DNA of 64,000 nucleotides from Candidatus Saccharimonadota bacterium (GTDB lineage Bacteria; Patescibacteriota; Saccharimonadia; Saccharimonadales; UBA4665): positions 62,001-126,000 of the forward strand of contig JAQGGT010000006.1 in NCBI GenBank assembly GCA_028289245.1. The letters run 5' to 3'. This document shows positions 27,392-36,711 of this stretch, piece after piece (the stretch's first letter is position 1; each line of letters starts with the position of its first letter). A program made the translations under genes and the position numbers. The notes beneath the pieces were generated by a model. That model was not told the origin of the DNA. It searched no databases and worked only from the letters and a program-made list of their open reading frames with translations.

Positions 27392-29151
27392 GGGTTTGTA
27401 ACGTTGACGTTCTGCCAGGCGCTGCTGCCATTGACCCAGAAATTGGGGATACCGTCTTCGACCATTTCAAAGTCCTCGCGATATTTACCGGTCGGCGTGG
27501 TTGTTGTCGGGTAGGCAAGCGGGAACTGGAAGACGCCAATTTCACCCGGCCAGACGGTGTGTTGATCCGGTGTGAGCGTAGTGCCGTCGGCGGCATAGAC
27601 GTGTGTAAAGACGGATACCGGGCGATTGCTGCCGAGCCAGCTACTCGAATCATAGAACATGCTGCTGCGGTTGATCGGCCAGGAGCCCATGAGCCGGGTA
27701 CGCGGGTAATACGGCAGGGCGCTGGCATCGTCCTTCCAGAACTGTGAACCGGTATTCTTGAAGCTGTAGGATAGGGTGCCCTTGTGCCCCGGGCTGACTG
27801 ATGCCTCACCACTCTCCCCGGCAAAGGCTGCCTGGAACTGGTCTGGCACAGTTATGGCCTGCCAAGCGGTACTGCCATTGACCCAGAAGTTCGGAATACC
27901 GTCTTCGACTAGTTCAAAGTTCTCAATGTAGGTGCCGCCGGCCATGCCGCTGGCGGGATATTTCATAGCAAATTGGAAGCGAGCAATTTGGCCGGGGAAC
28001 ACGGTATGCTGGTCGGCGGCCAGCGTTACGCCATCGCTCTCGAAGACCTTACTAAAGACCGAAACAGGCCGGCTGGCACTCGTCCAGGTAGCGGGATCGT
28101 AGAAGTTGCTCGGGCGGTTGACGGGCCAGGTTGCCATCAGTCGCGTCACGGGGTAGTAGGAGGGCGCGCTGGTGCTGTCCTTCCAGAACTGTGAACCGGT
28201 ATTTTGGAAATCGAACCAAATTGTCGCCGGTGAGCCGTTGGTAACGGTGGCCGCTACCCCACTCTCGCCCATAAACGAAGCACTATACGGAATGCCGAAG
28301 GTGTTTCCGAACCAGTCGTTATAGAGACGCCAGAAGTTGCGATTGCCATAGGCGCTGCAGCCATCGCCCGTGCCGTAGAGGTTATTCAGGGCGGCAGCAT
28401 TGGGCTGGTAGGGCGTGTAATTATATAGTCCGGCGGTAGCCTGGTTTTGGAGGAAGACACTACTGCCACCACAGCTACTATTTGGGCTGTAGCTAATGGT
28501 GCGATTGGCGTTACGCTGGAAGTTAAACAACGTCGGTTTGGCGGCGTAAATTTTGTACTGGCGCGCGCCGTAGTAAATCTGGTTGAACAGCCCGCTGTAA
28601 GAGGCGTCGCACGACGCCGTGTCGGGGCAGCCGTAGCCGGTGGCGGCAGTGTACTGGTTGGGCCACGGCCAATCATCGGTGACAAGACCCTGTTCTTTTT
28701 GTAGGACAACTAATAAGACCTGAGGGCTCACACCACAGGCTTTGGCCACGGTGTACAAAATGCCTGCCGCGCTGTAACGGCCGTAGGCGATAGCTTTGCA
28801 GTATTGGTCACCGCTGGAACCGTAGTAGTCCACCATAACGTCTTTGAGGCAGGTGTACGGTGCCGGAGCGCCGTTGGCCGCGCCCCACGCTGCGCGGGTG
28901 CTATAGCCGCTATGTCCGGATGGTTGCGTGCCGTTGGTATCGCAGCTCGGTACCTTGCTGTTCAAGAAGCCCTGGATAGTCGGGATGTCCATGCCGTCGC
29001 CATTAAAGAAAACATTATCATCGATAATACGGCCAGCCTGGAAGCTGCTGCCGGACAGCGCCGCGGCCTTGTGCGGATGCACCAAGCCTAACCCGGTAAC
29101 GAGTGTAACAGCGGCTACGGAGCCAAGGAGGAAGAGACGAAGCTTGTTCAT
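27388..29151 (-). CDS. Secreted cell-surface protein with two NBR1-like beta-sandwich repeats
   Basis: The 587-residue protein has a signal peptide (residues 1-33, ending around HKAAALSG) and a cysteine-containing domain of about 250 residues. It then has two tandem repeats of about 145 residues, each with GESG, NTGSQFWKD, RLM.(S/T)WP(V/I)NR and EDGIPNFWVNGS(T/S)AWQ. The first domain resembles hemagglutinin-like secreted proteins of Actinobacteria. The repeats look like Ig-like NBR1-type domains. A possible role is binding host or own cell-wall glycan. It overlaps the upstream gene by ATGA, and a related domain sits on the methyltransferase at 21897. Confidence 0.7.
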   Translation of the reverse strand: MNKLRLFLLGSVAAVTLVTGLGLVHPHKAAALSGSSFQAGRIIDDNVFFNGDGMDIPTIQGFLNSKVPSCDTNGTQPSGHSGYSTRAAWGAANGAPAPYTCLKDVMVDYYGSSGDQYCKAIAYGRYSAAGILYTVAKACGVSPQVLLVVLQKEQGLVTDDWPWPNQYTAATGYGCPDTASCDASYSGLFNQIYYGARQYKIYAAKPTLFNFQRNANRTISYSPNSSCGGSSVFLQNQATAGLYNYTPYQPNAAALNNLYGTGDGCSAYGNRNFWRLYNDWFGNTFGIPYSASFMGESGVAATVTNGSPATIWFDFQNTGSQFWKDSTSAPSYYPVTRLMATWPVNRPSNFYDPATWTSASRPVSVFSKVFESDGVTLAADQHTVFPGQIARFQFAMKYPASGMAGGTYIENFELVEDGIPNFWVNGSTAWQAITVPDQFQAAFAGESGEASVSPGHKGTLSYSFKNTGSQFWKDDASALPYYPRTRLMGSWPINRSSMFYDSSSWLGSNRPVSVFTHVYAADGTTLTPDQHTVWPGEIGVFQFPLAYPTTTTPTGKYREDFEMVEDGIPNFWVNGSSAWQNVNVTNP

Positions 29152-29714
29152 GGCGTTAGAGTCTCTGCTGATGAAATTCCGGTGGCAGTGCTCGAGTTGT
29201 AGCTGACGGTTACCGACCAGGGAGAGCTGCCAAGCGAGACATCGCTGAGGCTAATGGGCGTGCATTGGGTGTATGAGGCATTCTTAAAGCCGCTCGAAGT
29301 TCTAGTGATTGTCTGCGCTCCTTGGGTAAGGGTGGCGGTGCAGGTACCATCGTCTTCGAATACGCCCGTAACATAGGCATTCACGGTGGTTTTATCGACG
29401 TAGGTGATGGTCGGCGTTACGGCTAAGCGGCCATCGCTATTAGTGGTCCGGGGGGTTTGGTCTTCGGCCTGCTTGGCGATGTCGTCTTTGTGCTGCTCGG
29501 ACTCTTGTTTGTCGGTAGCTGTCGGGGGTGATAAATTGACAGTACTTTTAGGTTTACTGCCTTTCGTGCTACTTGTCATCACCGAATGGTGGTGTAGCTG
29601 GCCATAACCGATGCCGGCGAGGGCAATCACTAATACGACTGCCACTGCGATGAAGAAGGGCTTTTTATTCGGTGTAGACCGGGATTTTTTGGTTTGTTTG
29701 TTTTGACGTTGCAT
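29148..29714 (-). CDS. Small membrane-anchored protein, unknown
   Basis: The start at 29714 (MQRQNKQTKKSRS) is chosen because it has an AGGGA upstream and gives a basic tail right before a single membrane anchor (FFIAVAVVLVIALAGIGYG). The 188-residue product then has a Ser/Thr/Lys linker and a small outer domain with two cysteines (CTATL, QCTPIS) that could be disulfide-bonded. Overlap by four bases with the secreted repeat protein suggests they act together at the cell surface. No family is recognised. Confidence 0.6.
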   Translation of the reverse strand: MQRQNKQTKKSRSTPNKKPFFIAVAVVLVIALAGIGYGQLHHHSVMTSSTKGSKPKSTVNLSPPTATDKQESEQHKDDIAKQAEDQTPRTTNSDGRLAVTPTITYVDKTTVNAYVTGVFEDDGTCTATLTQGAQTITRTSSGFKNASYTQCTPISLSDVSLGSSPWSVTVSYNSSTATGISSAETLTP

Positions 29715-29837
29715 AGACGATTTCCCTACTACTATTCTACCATGCATTGTAAAGCCCCGCATGTTTATTGCACTACGATCTCGAAGGAATACTTACTACG
29801 TCCGCACCTGGCTGCGTGGTACTATGAACTAAAATCC

Positions 29838-31490
29838 ATGCAGTATCTTAGCAGTATTTTCAAGCAGCGGTTCGTTTATCGGCATTTACTGGTCTTAGTG
29901 TTGGCCATCGGCATCGGCGGCTACACGGCCGTCAGTATGAAGCAGGACGTTAACTATGACCTCCTCAACTATCACTACAATAACCCTTACGCTTTACTCC
30001 ACGGCCGAGTCGTCAAAGATCTTGGCATTGGCGAGTTGGAGAGCTATCACAATCCGACTATCGACATCCCGGCCTATCTCGCCATTAATCACTTAACCCC
30101 GCGCAAAGCGGCCGGCGTGATCGGTATGATGCAGGGTGTCAACATCTGGGTGGTCTATGAGATCTGTCTGGTGATATTCCGACGGCTGAAGTTTCGGCTG
30201 CGGCGCGGTACCGTGCCGGCAATCTCGCTGGCGCTGGCCATTACCAGCTTTTATGGTGCGGCCAGTCTGTCGGAGGTTGGCAATACCATGGGCGACAATT
30301 TGGTGAGCATTCTGGTGCTGGCCGGTTTCTTATTAGTACTGAAAACTATCGAAGAGGGTGCCACCACGCGCCGCAACACCGTCATGCGCCTCGTCGGTTA
30401 CGGACTGCTCGGTGGCGCTATGGGTCTCAAGCTGACGAGCCTGATGTACACAGTCGGTTTGGTGTGCGCTGACTTAGCGACAAGCTCGGGTGCACTGCTC
30501 CGCCGCGCCAAATACTTCGGCTTAAATATCCTCGCAGTCATTACCGGCATGCTCGCCGCCGCCGGATTCTGGTACGTGCGCTTACTGTTCTGGTTTGGGA
30601 GCCCGATTTTTCCCTTTTATAACCACTACTTCCGCTCCAAATATTATCCGCCGATTAATTTCACCGATAAGCGTTGGCTGCCCATAAACACCGACAAAAC
30701 TATCATGCGGCCGTTCGACTTCATGCACAAACAGTCGATCGCTTCCGAGCTGCCATTCCGCGATCCGCGAGTGGCTTTTCTGATCATCGCCGGACTAGTT
30801 CTGTTGGTGGTAACACTCATTCGGTTGTACCGCCAGCACGGTACCAAATGTAAGTTGTACTATGGTTCGTTATCCAAAGTACATCTGGCACTATGGGTTT
30901 TTATTGTCGTTTCTTACGTGATGTGGCTCAAGCAATTCGGTTACTACCGCTACCTGATACCGGTAGAGTTACTCGCGCTGCCCGGCATTGCCCTCGCTTG
31001 TTATCAGGTCATCAAAAAGTTCATTCCGGCGACTATCGTGATTGCGGCACTTTGCATATATATCACCACCCAGACAGTCGCCATCGACTGGGGCCGCGTG
31101 CCGTGGCAAACCACGTACTTTGGCGTCCAGAAGAGCGACTTCACCGAATTGAAAGGTGCCACCATACTCGTCGGCGGCTACGCGCCCATCGGCTTTATGG
31201 TGCCCTACTTCCCGACCAGCAGCCAGACGATTCGCGTCGAAAGCGACCTCACCTCGCCAGCGACCGGCACGGTCGCCATGCAAAACTTGTTACACAAAGC
31301 TATCGAAAAACGCCAGCAACAAAAGACGCCGTTCTATGCTATTTACGCCGACGAAGAGGCAGCTCATCTCGACCAAACGTTCCGCATCTTCGGCTATACT
31401 CGCGGCAGTTGTACGGTGGTACCGGCCTACGTCCGGCAGAATAATCCGTCCAAAATACGGTTGTGCCACTTACTGCCGGTCCAGCAGTAA
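29838..31490 (+). CDS. Polytopic membrane protein, GT-C-like, unknown substrate
   Basis: Starting at the ATG at 29838 the product is 550 residues (the frame is open further upstream to 29694, but the extra part overlaps the divergent gene). It begins with a basic stretch and has about ten membrane segments. The first outer loop holds DVNYDLLNYHYNNPYALL and ESYHNPTIDIP, rich in Asp/His. The layout resembles GT-C glycosyltransferases of bacterial glycan loci, but I see no diagnostic motif. A methyltransferase gene converges on it one base away. Confidence 0.55.
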   Translation: MQYLSSIFKQRFVYRHLLVLVLAIGIGGYTAVSMKQDVNYDLLNYHYNNPYALLHGRVVKDLGIGELESYHNPTIDIPAYLAINHLTPRKAAGVIGMMQGVNIWVVYEICLVIFRRLKFRLRRGTVPAISLALAITSFYGAASLSEVGNTMGDNLVSILVLAGFLLVLKTIEEGATTRRNTVMRLVGYGLLGGAMGLKLTSLMYTVGLVCADLATSSGALLRRAKYFGLNILAVITGMLAAAGFWYVRLLFWFGSPIFPFYNHYFRSKYYPPINFTDKRWLPINTDKTIMRPFDFMHKQSIASELPFRDPRVAFLIIAGLVLLVVTLIRLYRQHGTKCKLYYGSLSKVHLALWVFIVVSYVMWLKQFGYYRYLIPVELLALPGIALACYQVIKKFIPATIVIAALCIYITTQTVAIDWGRVPWQTTYFGVQKSDFTELKGATILVGGYAPIGFMVPYFPTSSQTIRVESDLTSPATGTVAMQNLLHKAIEKRQQQKTPFYAIYADEEAAHLDQTFRIFGYTRGSCTVVPAYVRQNNPSKIRLCHLLPVQQ

Positions 31491-31491
31491 A

Positions 31492-32454
31492 CTACTTTTG
31501 ACAGACTAAGAAGAGGTTTTCGGGGATGGCGTCGCTTTCGGCAGCGATGCCGTTATCGAGTAGGATGTCATGAAAACCGACGCCGGCTTGCTTCATTTGT
31601 ACTTTGACTCCGACGCGCGTGATGGTATCAAAAAGGGGCCGCGGCGTCATATCGCGGATTGTGCGGTAGGCTAGGTTGACGGTGTGGGTGCGTAATTTTG
31701 TGTGGGGTTTGAATCGATCAATGCTACCCTTAAAAATTTTGTAAAATGTCGGGTTAACCAGGGCATCAATCCGGGTATTACGCTTGCCAAACGTCTGCTC
31801 ACCGAGGGCTTTGAGTTCCGGCATGCGGAACTCATGTTCGTGTGGTGGCACGAGACGATACTGGGGGTCCTCGGTAGGGTTAAGCGCGTACAGCTCTTGG
31901 CATTTGCGGCGTTCTGGCGTGCCCACAAACATGTAGCCGCCGTCTTTCAGTAGGCGCTTGGCTTCTGCAACGAAATCCACTGCCTGTTCGGCGGTAACGT
32001 GCTCGATAACATGCGACGAAATTACGAAGTCAAAGTAGCCGCTCTTCAACGAGGTGTCCTGGGCGGTAACATGCTTGAAGTTTACGCCGTGCTCGCCGTA
32101 CGCTTTGGCCGCGTAGGCCACACCCTCGGCTGAATAGTCGATGCCCCAGACTTCGAGCTCGGGGAAGAGCGTCTTGAGATAGGTGAGCGGCCGTCCGGAG
32201 CCTGAGCCGAGCTCGATGAGCCGCATGCCTTTTTGGGGTTTGATGGCGGTCAAGTAGCGAATAATCGCCATGTAAACGGGCAAAATAACGCCGTAGTGCA
32301 TGATCGGCGTGCGAATTTCTGAACCTGCGCCTTCGCGAGCAACTTCGGCCGGGACCGGTTCGATGGGTGTGCGCTCAGACCAGTCCCAATACTTTTCGGC
32401 TTCGTCGTGAAATGATGAATAGCTGATCTTCTGCATAATCTCCCCATTACTCAT
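31492..32454 (-). CDS. Class I SAM-dependent methyltransferase
   Basis: The 320-residue protein has SAM motif I (RLIELGSGSGRPLTYL), the post-I region WGIDYSAEGVAYAAK, and FDFVISSHVIEHV, the usual signature of methyltransferase_11/23-type enzymes. An in-frame ATG at 32436 behind GGGGAG is an alternative start. Set among glycan genes, it probably methylates a sugar or lipid carrier, but its substrate is unknown. The 105 bases upstream hold no gene. Confidence 0.8.
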   Translation of the reverse strand: MSNGEIMQKISYSSFHDEAEKYWDWSERTPIEPVPAEVAREGAGSEIRTPIMHYGVILPVYMAIIRYLTAIKPQKGMRLIELGSGSGRPLTYLKTLFPELEVWGIDYSAEGVAYAAKAYGEHGVNFKHVTAQDTSLKSGYFDFVISSHVIEHVTAEQAVDFVAEAKRLLKDGGYMFVGTPERRKCQELYALNPTEDPQYRLVPPHEHEFRMPELKALGEQTFGKRNTRIDALVNPTFYKIFKGSIDRFKPHTKLRTHTVNLAYRTIRDMTPRPLFDTITRVGVKVQMKQAGVGFHDILLDNGIAAESDAIPENLFLVCQK

Positions 32455-32559
32455 TACTGGCCCGCATAAGTCACCGGACGGTAACTTCTAGCTCAACATA
32501 TAATACCAAAAAATCGAGCAATGATAAGGCCGTCGGGCAACGTAAATGTTGTACTGCTA

Positions 32560-33441
32560 CTAAGACAGCGGCACGTCGGCCAAAATGTCATCGAGCGTTT
32601 CTGGTGCCAAGTTAAGGCGCGCCAAATCTGCCGCCGTGTCGACGGCGATTAATTTCTTGAGGCCCATGACGTTATCACGGTTAACCCCTAAGGGCAGGTG
32701 CAGAAACTCGACCACACCAGCCGCCGCCAGCAGCGCCCACAGCGGCAGTGGCACAAATAATACGCGGGTATGCGAGGCGTCTGCCAGAGCTTTGTAAAAC
32801 TGCTTATAGCTATACACCTCGACGCTCGCTACGGTTACCACGCCCGAGACTCCCCGTTGAACGGCACTGGCAATGGCCTCACCGATTTTGGTCGGACTGA
32901 CCGGCTGCAGCGGCTGGTGGCCGCCACCGAGCAACGGGGCGAGGTGCTTCGATTTCATAAACTGCACCATAGCTTGCACGATGCCGCCGTTGCCTACTAC
33001 CAGGCCGGGCCGTATCGATAGATCGCCCGGTGCAGTAAATAACTTCTCAATCGTGAATTTCTGTTTGCCATAGGATGATTGGGCTGCCTCGTGGGAAGAC
33101 ATACTAGAGATAAATATTGTCTTAGCCACGCCAGCTTGGCGGCTAGCTTGCAGTAGCTTTTCCGCACCGCTGACGTTAGCCTGAAAGGCGTTAGGGTTGG
33201 TTTTGTCCTGTTTAACGTAGGCGGCATGTACGACCACATCAACGCCCTGGAATACCGCCGCATCTAACGGCTCCAGCAAGTTGTAAGCCGCGTAGCGCAC
33301 CCCTTTTCGGGCAGGCTGAGATTCAGGTTTGCGAACCAGGGCGACTACCGACCAACCCTGCGCAGCAAAGTACGAGACCAACGCACTGCCTACGAAACCA
33401 TTGGCGCCTGTGATGGCGATCGTCGAGGGCTTTTTAGCCAT
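32560..33441 (-). CDS. NAD(P)-dependent epimerase/reductase (extended SDR)
   Basis: The ATG at 33441 overlaps the end of the GMC oxidoreductase gene by eight bases; the product is 293 residues. It has the Rossmann loop TGANGFVGSALV near its start and an SSxxS/YxxxK-like active site (SSMSSHEAAQSSYGKQKF). The C-terminal half has a hydrophobic stretch (PLPLWALLAAAGVVEFL). It resembles SDRs of the NDP-sugar epimerase and 3-beta-HSD type. Together with the two genes upstream it forms a redox trio of unknown product. Confidence 0.7.
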   Translation of the reverse strand: MAKKPSTIAITGANGFVGSALVSYFAAQGWSVVALVRKPESQPARKGVRYAAYNLLEPLDAAVFQGVDVVVHAAYVKQDKTNPNAFQANVSGAEKLLQASRQAGVAKTIFISSMSSHEAAQSSYGKQKFTIEKLFTAPGDLSIRPGLVVGNGGIVQAMVQFMKSKHLAPLLGGGHQPLQPVSPTKIGEAIASAVQRGVSGVVTVASVEVYSYKQFYKALADASHTRVLFVPLPLWALLAAAGVVEFLHLPLGVNRDNVMGLKKLIAVDTAADLARLNLAPETLDDILADVPLS

Positions 33442-35047
33442 TCTTGGCAACACTCTCAGCTACGATGTGGGCGTTGGCCATTAACGAAAAGGTGAGGCCT
33501 GGGGCCGGCAGGTAGTTGAAGCCCGAGCTGTCGGCTACGTAGACGGTTCGTGTGCCGTGCAGCCGGCCCGACTCGGCCAAGGTAAATGGTTCGTCGGTAG
33601 CGCTATAGGGAAGGGTGCCGGCATAGTGAATGCTCGAACCGTATCCCGGGTCAAGTTTTTTGAGGCTATAGGTGCCCATCTTACGCATAGCGCGAATCAG
33701 TTGGCGCTCGCGCTGGGAGCAGACTGCTTTCTCGGCATCGCTCAACTCATAATTAACATGCAACGCATCACCGGTTGGCGAACTCCCGGTCTGCATAAGT
33801 TCCAAGAACTTAGTGTCACTATGCTTGTCCGGGTGGTGAATACCCATGATAACAATACTAGAGAGCAGGTACTGCATCAGGATGCGGGCGTCGACAAAAT
33901 TGAGCGGTACGTGACGAACGATGCGGAACAGCATGAGCGATTGGTAACTGTACAGTGACGCCACCGAAGCGTCGCTATTGGTATGATCGGCATCATAAAA
34001 CAGCGATAACTGCGTAAAGCCGAGTTTTTTCGGTTCGGCGGCTTTACCAAAGAAACGCGGTTGAACACTCGGCACGTATGTATAAGGATTGCACAGTAAA
34101 GGAAGGCGTGTACTGCCGCTGCCGAGCGAGCGCAACACGATGCGGGCCGTGCCAAGCGTACTGCTGGCTAGGATCAGCTTGCGGCAGTAAAAACTAACGG
34201 TTTTATCGGTAGTGATGTCCAGGCATTTTAGCTCGGTGTAATCTTTTTTCTCGTGAAAGCTGAGTACCAGCTTGTTGCCAATATACGTAAAGTTTGGCCG
34301 TTGTTTGAGGCGATTGACCGTGATCCAAGGGCGCCAAGCACTCTGGTCGTTATCGGAGTAGAAGTCCATATCGTGGTAGGCGTAACCTTTGCGGCCGTCG
34401 CGATCCTTGGTAATCAAACCGAGGGGCGTGCGGCCTAAGTGGAAACCCTGCTTATTGAACTTCTGGCGCTTGGCCTCGTACTTCTCGTAGATATAGCGGT
34501 GATTGCGGTCCATGGCGGGAGATGGCTGGTAGCGTTTAAGGTTGCCGATAGTGTAACGGGTAGCGTCGTCGTCGGTGGCACTGATACCGATGCGGTCACT
34601 GACCGTTTGATAGGCAGCGTGCATTTTGGCCGAGTCAAGACCGGCTGCTTTGAGGTCGGCTTCGGAGTACTTCCAGCACTGCAGGCCCCAGCCGATACCA
34701 AGCCCACCATAGCCGAGGCTTTCTAGGGGCGAAAAGGTGGTCGAATCCATGGGGATATAGGTGTCGACGCCAGCCAGGATGTGTTTACGGGTTGGGGTAA
34801 TTTGCTCGCCCTTACCGACGGCACCCCAGACCACGCCGCTGGCCTTGTCGCCAATGAGGTAGCGATATTGCTCAGGATCATCCTGGCGCAGCTGCAAGAA
34901 GTCGCCATCGGGAATTGTCGGGGCTGACGGTTCGCGCTCAATCCCCACGTCGAGCATGGTAACGTGCAGACCTTTGTCAACGAGCGTCTGGGCAGCCATG
35001 GCTCCTGAGCAGCCCGACCCAACGATCAAGTAGTCATAAATAGTCAT
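33434..35047 (-). CDS. GMC-family FAD-dependent oxidoreductase
   Basis: The 537-residue protein starts with the FAD-binding loop VGSGCSGAMAAQTL (residues 9-22). It ends with YVADSSGFNYLPAPGLTFSLMANAHIVAES, the C-terminal flavin-contact and active-site region of glucose-methanol-choline and cholesterol oxidase-type enzymes. No signal peptide is seen. It overlaps the small upstream gene by ATGA and the epimerase by eight bases. Such an enzyme would oxidise a sugar or alcohol group, perhaps on a lipid-linked glycan; that substrate is a guess. Confidence 0.82.
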   Translation of the reverse strand: MTIYDYLIVGSGCSGAMAAQTLVDKGLHVTMLDVGIEREPSAPTIPDGDFLQLRQDDPEQYRYLIGDKASGVVWGAVGKGEQITPTRKHILAGVDTYIPMDSTTFSPLESLGYGGLGIGWGLQCWKYSEADLKAAGLDSAKMHAAYQTVSDRIGISATDDDATRYTIGNLKRYQPSPAMDRNHRYIYEKYEAKRQKFNKQGFHLGRTPLGLITKDRDGRKGYAYHDMDFYSDNDQSAWRPWITVNRLKQRPNFTYIGNKLVLSFHEKKDYTELKCLDITTDKTVSFYCRKLILASSTLGTARIVLRSLGSGSTRLPLLCNPYTYVPSVQPRFFGKAAEPKKLGFTQLSLFYDADHTNSDASVASLYSYQSLMLFRIVRHVPLNFVDARILMQYLLSSIVIMGIHHPDKHSDTKFLELMQTGSSPTGDALHVNYELSDAEKAVCSQRERQLIRAMRKMGTYSLKKLDPGYGSSIHYAGTLPYSATDEPFTLAESGRLHGTRTVYVADSSGFNYLPAPGLTFSLMANAHIVAESVAKNG

Positions 35048-35448
35048 GAGCGCTTTGCCCCTAATGCCACGACTAAGAGCATGCCGAGGATTGTTTTACA
35101 CACGGCCCGCACACAAGCCAGACCAACCACGAGAAAGTACAGCGGCGGCCGCTCTAGGGGCACGAATGACTGGTAATATTCCGGGCTGGCCTCCAGGATC
35201 GCCAGCATGAGGTACAGGCGGCGGCGAACCTCGGAGTAAGGCTTGAGCAGCGGCAAGGCCGCGTCGACCAAGCCGAGCAGTGACGGGTGGCGGTCTACCA
35301 ATGCCAGTAGGCGAGTATCCTTGGCGTCAAGCGGTACTTTTTGGGCCAGGGCCTGCCGGTAGAGTTGGATGGCGTGTGGCGTTGGGTCGGCATGCACTAA
35401 ATACTGCGCAAAGCGCTGGGCTTGGAGCGTGAGCTGGTCATCTGCCAT
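35044..35448 (-). CDS. Small membrane-associated protein in GMC oxidoreductase operon
   Basis: The 134-residue protein is helical and ends in a hydrophobic segment (PPLYFLVVGLACVRAVCKTILGMLLVVALG, given only in part as the anchor, about residues 100-130). It overlaps the GMC gene by four bases (ATGA), which suggests a partner subunit that places the oxidoreductase at the membrane, as small subunits do for some membrane sugar dehydrogenases. I do not recognise the family. Confidence 0.55.
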   Translation of the reverse strand: MADDQLTLQAQRFAQYLVHADPTPHAIQLYRQALAQKVPLDAKDTRLLALVDRHPSLLGLVDAALPLLKPYSEVRRRLYLMLAILEASPEYYQSFVPLERPPLYFLVVGLACVRAVCKTILGMLLVVALGAKRS

Positions 35449-35480
35449 GCGGACCCTTCTTGTTATCGCGACTGTCTAGA

Positions 35481-36209
35481 TTATCGCTTAGTATTGTAAT
35501 AAATAATATCCCAAACTGCTTCAATCCCGTCACTAAAACGAATTTTTTTGCCCTCACTCTTGCTCCGTCCGTAGTACGAGACGCTGGTTTCGCAGATCTT
35601 GAGTTTCTCTTTTTGCTTGGCGATGAGGGCAACGATCTCCGGGTTGAAGCCAAAGCGCTTAGAACGCAGGCGTGGGGCGGTGGCTCGAATCCAGTCACCA
35701 TCGAACATGATGTAGCAGGTGTGGATGTCGCTGACGTAGAGGCCGCTCAGCAAGGCCGATAGGCGGGTCATAAACTTGTTGGCGATGGTATTAACCAAGT
35801 AGACGACGCGGCGCGGCTGGCCACCGGAGAAGCGCGAGCCAAAGACGATGTCTGAGCGATCTTCGCGAAAGATGTCGAGCATACGATTGTAGTCACGTGG
35901 GTCATATTCCCGATCGGCGTCTTGTACGACTACCACATCGCCGCTGGATTCCAGAAAGCCACGCTTGAGGGCCGCTCCTTTGCCCTGATTCTTAGGTTGC
36001 GCGATGGCTCGCACTTCGGCGTGTTGTTTGGCCAACTGGTTGGCGATTTGAAGTGAGTTATCGGTCGAACGGTCGTCGACAATGATGACTTCTTTGCGGG
36101 TCTTACCAGTGTCGGCTGCTAAAACCTCTTCTACGATTAATTTGAGAGTGCGCTCTTCGTTGTAGCAAGGTATAATAATCGATAGCTTACGCAAAGTCCT
36201 TATGTCCAT
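35481..36209 (-). CDS. GT2-family glycosyltransferase (polyprenyl-phosphate sugar synthase type)
   Basis: The 242-residue protein has the GT-A hallmarks LSIIIPCYNEERTL, VIIVDDRSTDNSL, NQGKGAALKRGF and VVQDADREYDP, like dolichol-phosphate mannose synthase and ArnC-type enzymes that make polyprenyl-phosphate sugars. There is no C-terminal membrane domain. A GtrA flippase-like gene lies back to back with it, which is the usual partner: one makes the lipid-linked sugar, the other may flip it for GT-C transferases. Its start codon overlaps the divergent gtrA start. Confidence 0.85.
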   Translation of the reverse strand: MDIRTLRKLSIIIPCYNEERTLKLIVEEVLAADTGKTRKEVIIVDDRSTDNSLQIANQLAKQHAEVRAIAQPKNQGKGAALKRGFLESSGDVVVVQDADREYDPRDYNRMLDIFREDRSDIVFGSRFSGGQPRRVVYLVNTIANKFMTRLSALLSGLYVSDIHTCYIMFDGDWIRATAPRLRSKRFGFNPEIVALIAKQKEKLKICETSVSYYGRSKSEGKKIRFSDGIEAVWDIIYYNTKR

Positions 36210-36642
36210 AAATACTCCACAATTTATAACTAGAGTGTACCACAGGGTATTTGCTTATAATTTTGCTCGTTTTATCGCAATTGGCGCCATTGGCTTTGTG
36301 GTGAACTATATTGTCTTGGTATTGCTGTTCGATATATTGAGCCTCCCTATCCTGCTGTCCCAGATAATCGGCGCTGAGATCGCCCTCCTGTCGACGTTTA
36401 CCGGCAATAATTTCTGGGCTTTTAAGGATCACTCGCATATTTCGGTTCGCCGCAAACTCGTCAAATACAATGCCACGGCCGGGCTTGGTATCATTTTGAC
36501 AGCCATATTAGTAACGGTGCTCGTCAATCACGCCCATCTGTATTACGGACTCGCCTTGGTTATCTCATCTTGTGCCGGACTAGTGTGGAATTACACGCTG
36601 AATACGCTGTTAATTTTTAAGAAAAGCCCCCAACACCTCTAG
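36202..36642 (+). CDS. GtrA-family membrane protein
   Basis: The 146-residue protein has four membrane helices and the family pattern FARFIAIGAIGFVVNYIVL near the N-terminus and WNYTLNTLLIFK at the end. GtrA proteins are thought to flip polyprenyl-phosphate sugars or to support their transfer. The gene is divergent from the GT2 gene, with start codons facing across eight shared bases (36202-36209), so each promoter would lie inside the other gene unless a later start is used. Confidence 0.8.
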   Translation: MSINTPQFITRVYHRVFAYNFARFIAIGAIGFVVNYIVLVLLFDILSLPILLSQIIGAEIALLSTFTGNNFWAFKDHSHISVRRKLVKYNATAGLGIILTAILVTVLVNHAHLYYGLALVISSCAGLVWNYTLNTLLIFKKSPQHL

Positions 36643-36711
36643 CTTGCAGCCGCGAACGGCTCTTGCAAAAATGCAGTCCATATTGCCCGGAAGTTTGGTA
36701 TTATAGGGGTA

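Noticed and set aside
36643-36711. Possible tRNA in the gap before manC
   Set aside because: No cloverleaf or TTCGANTC-like arm could be formed.
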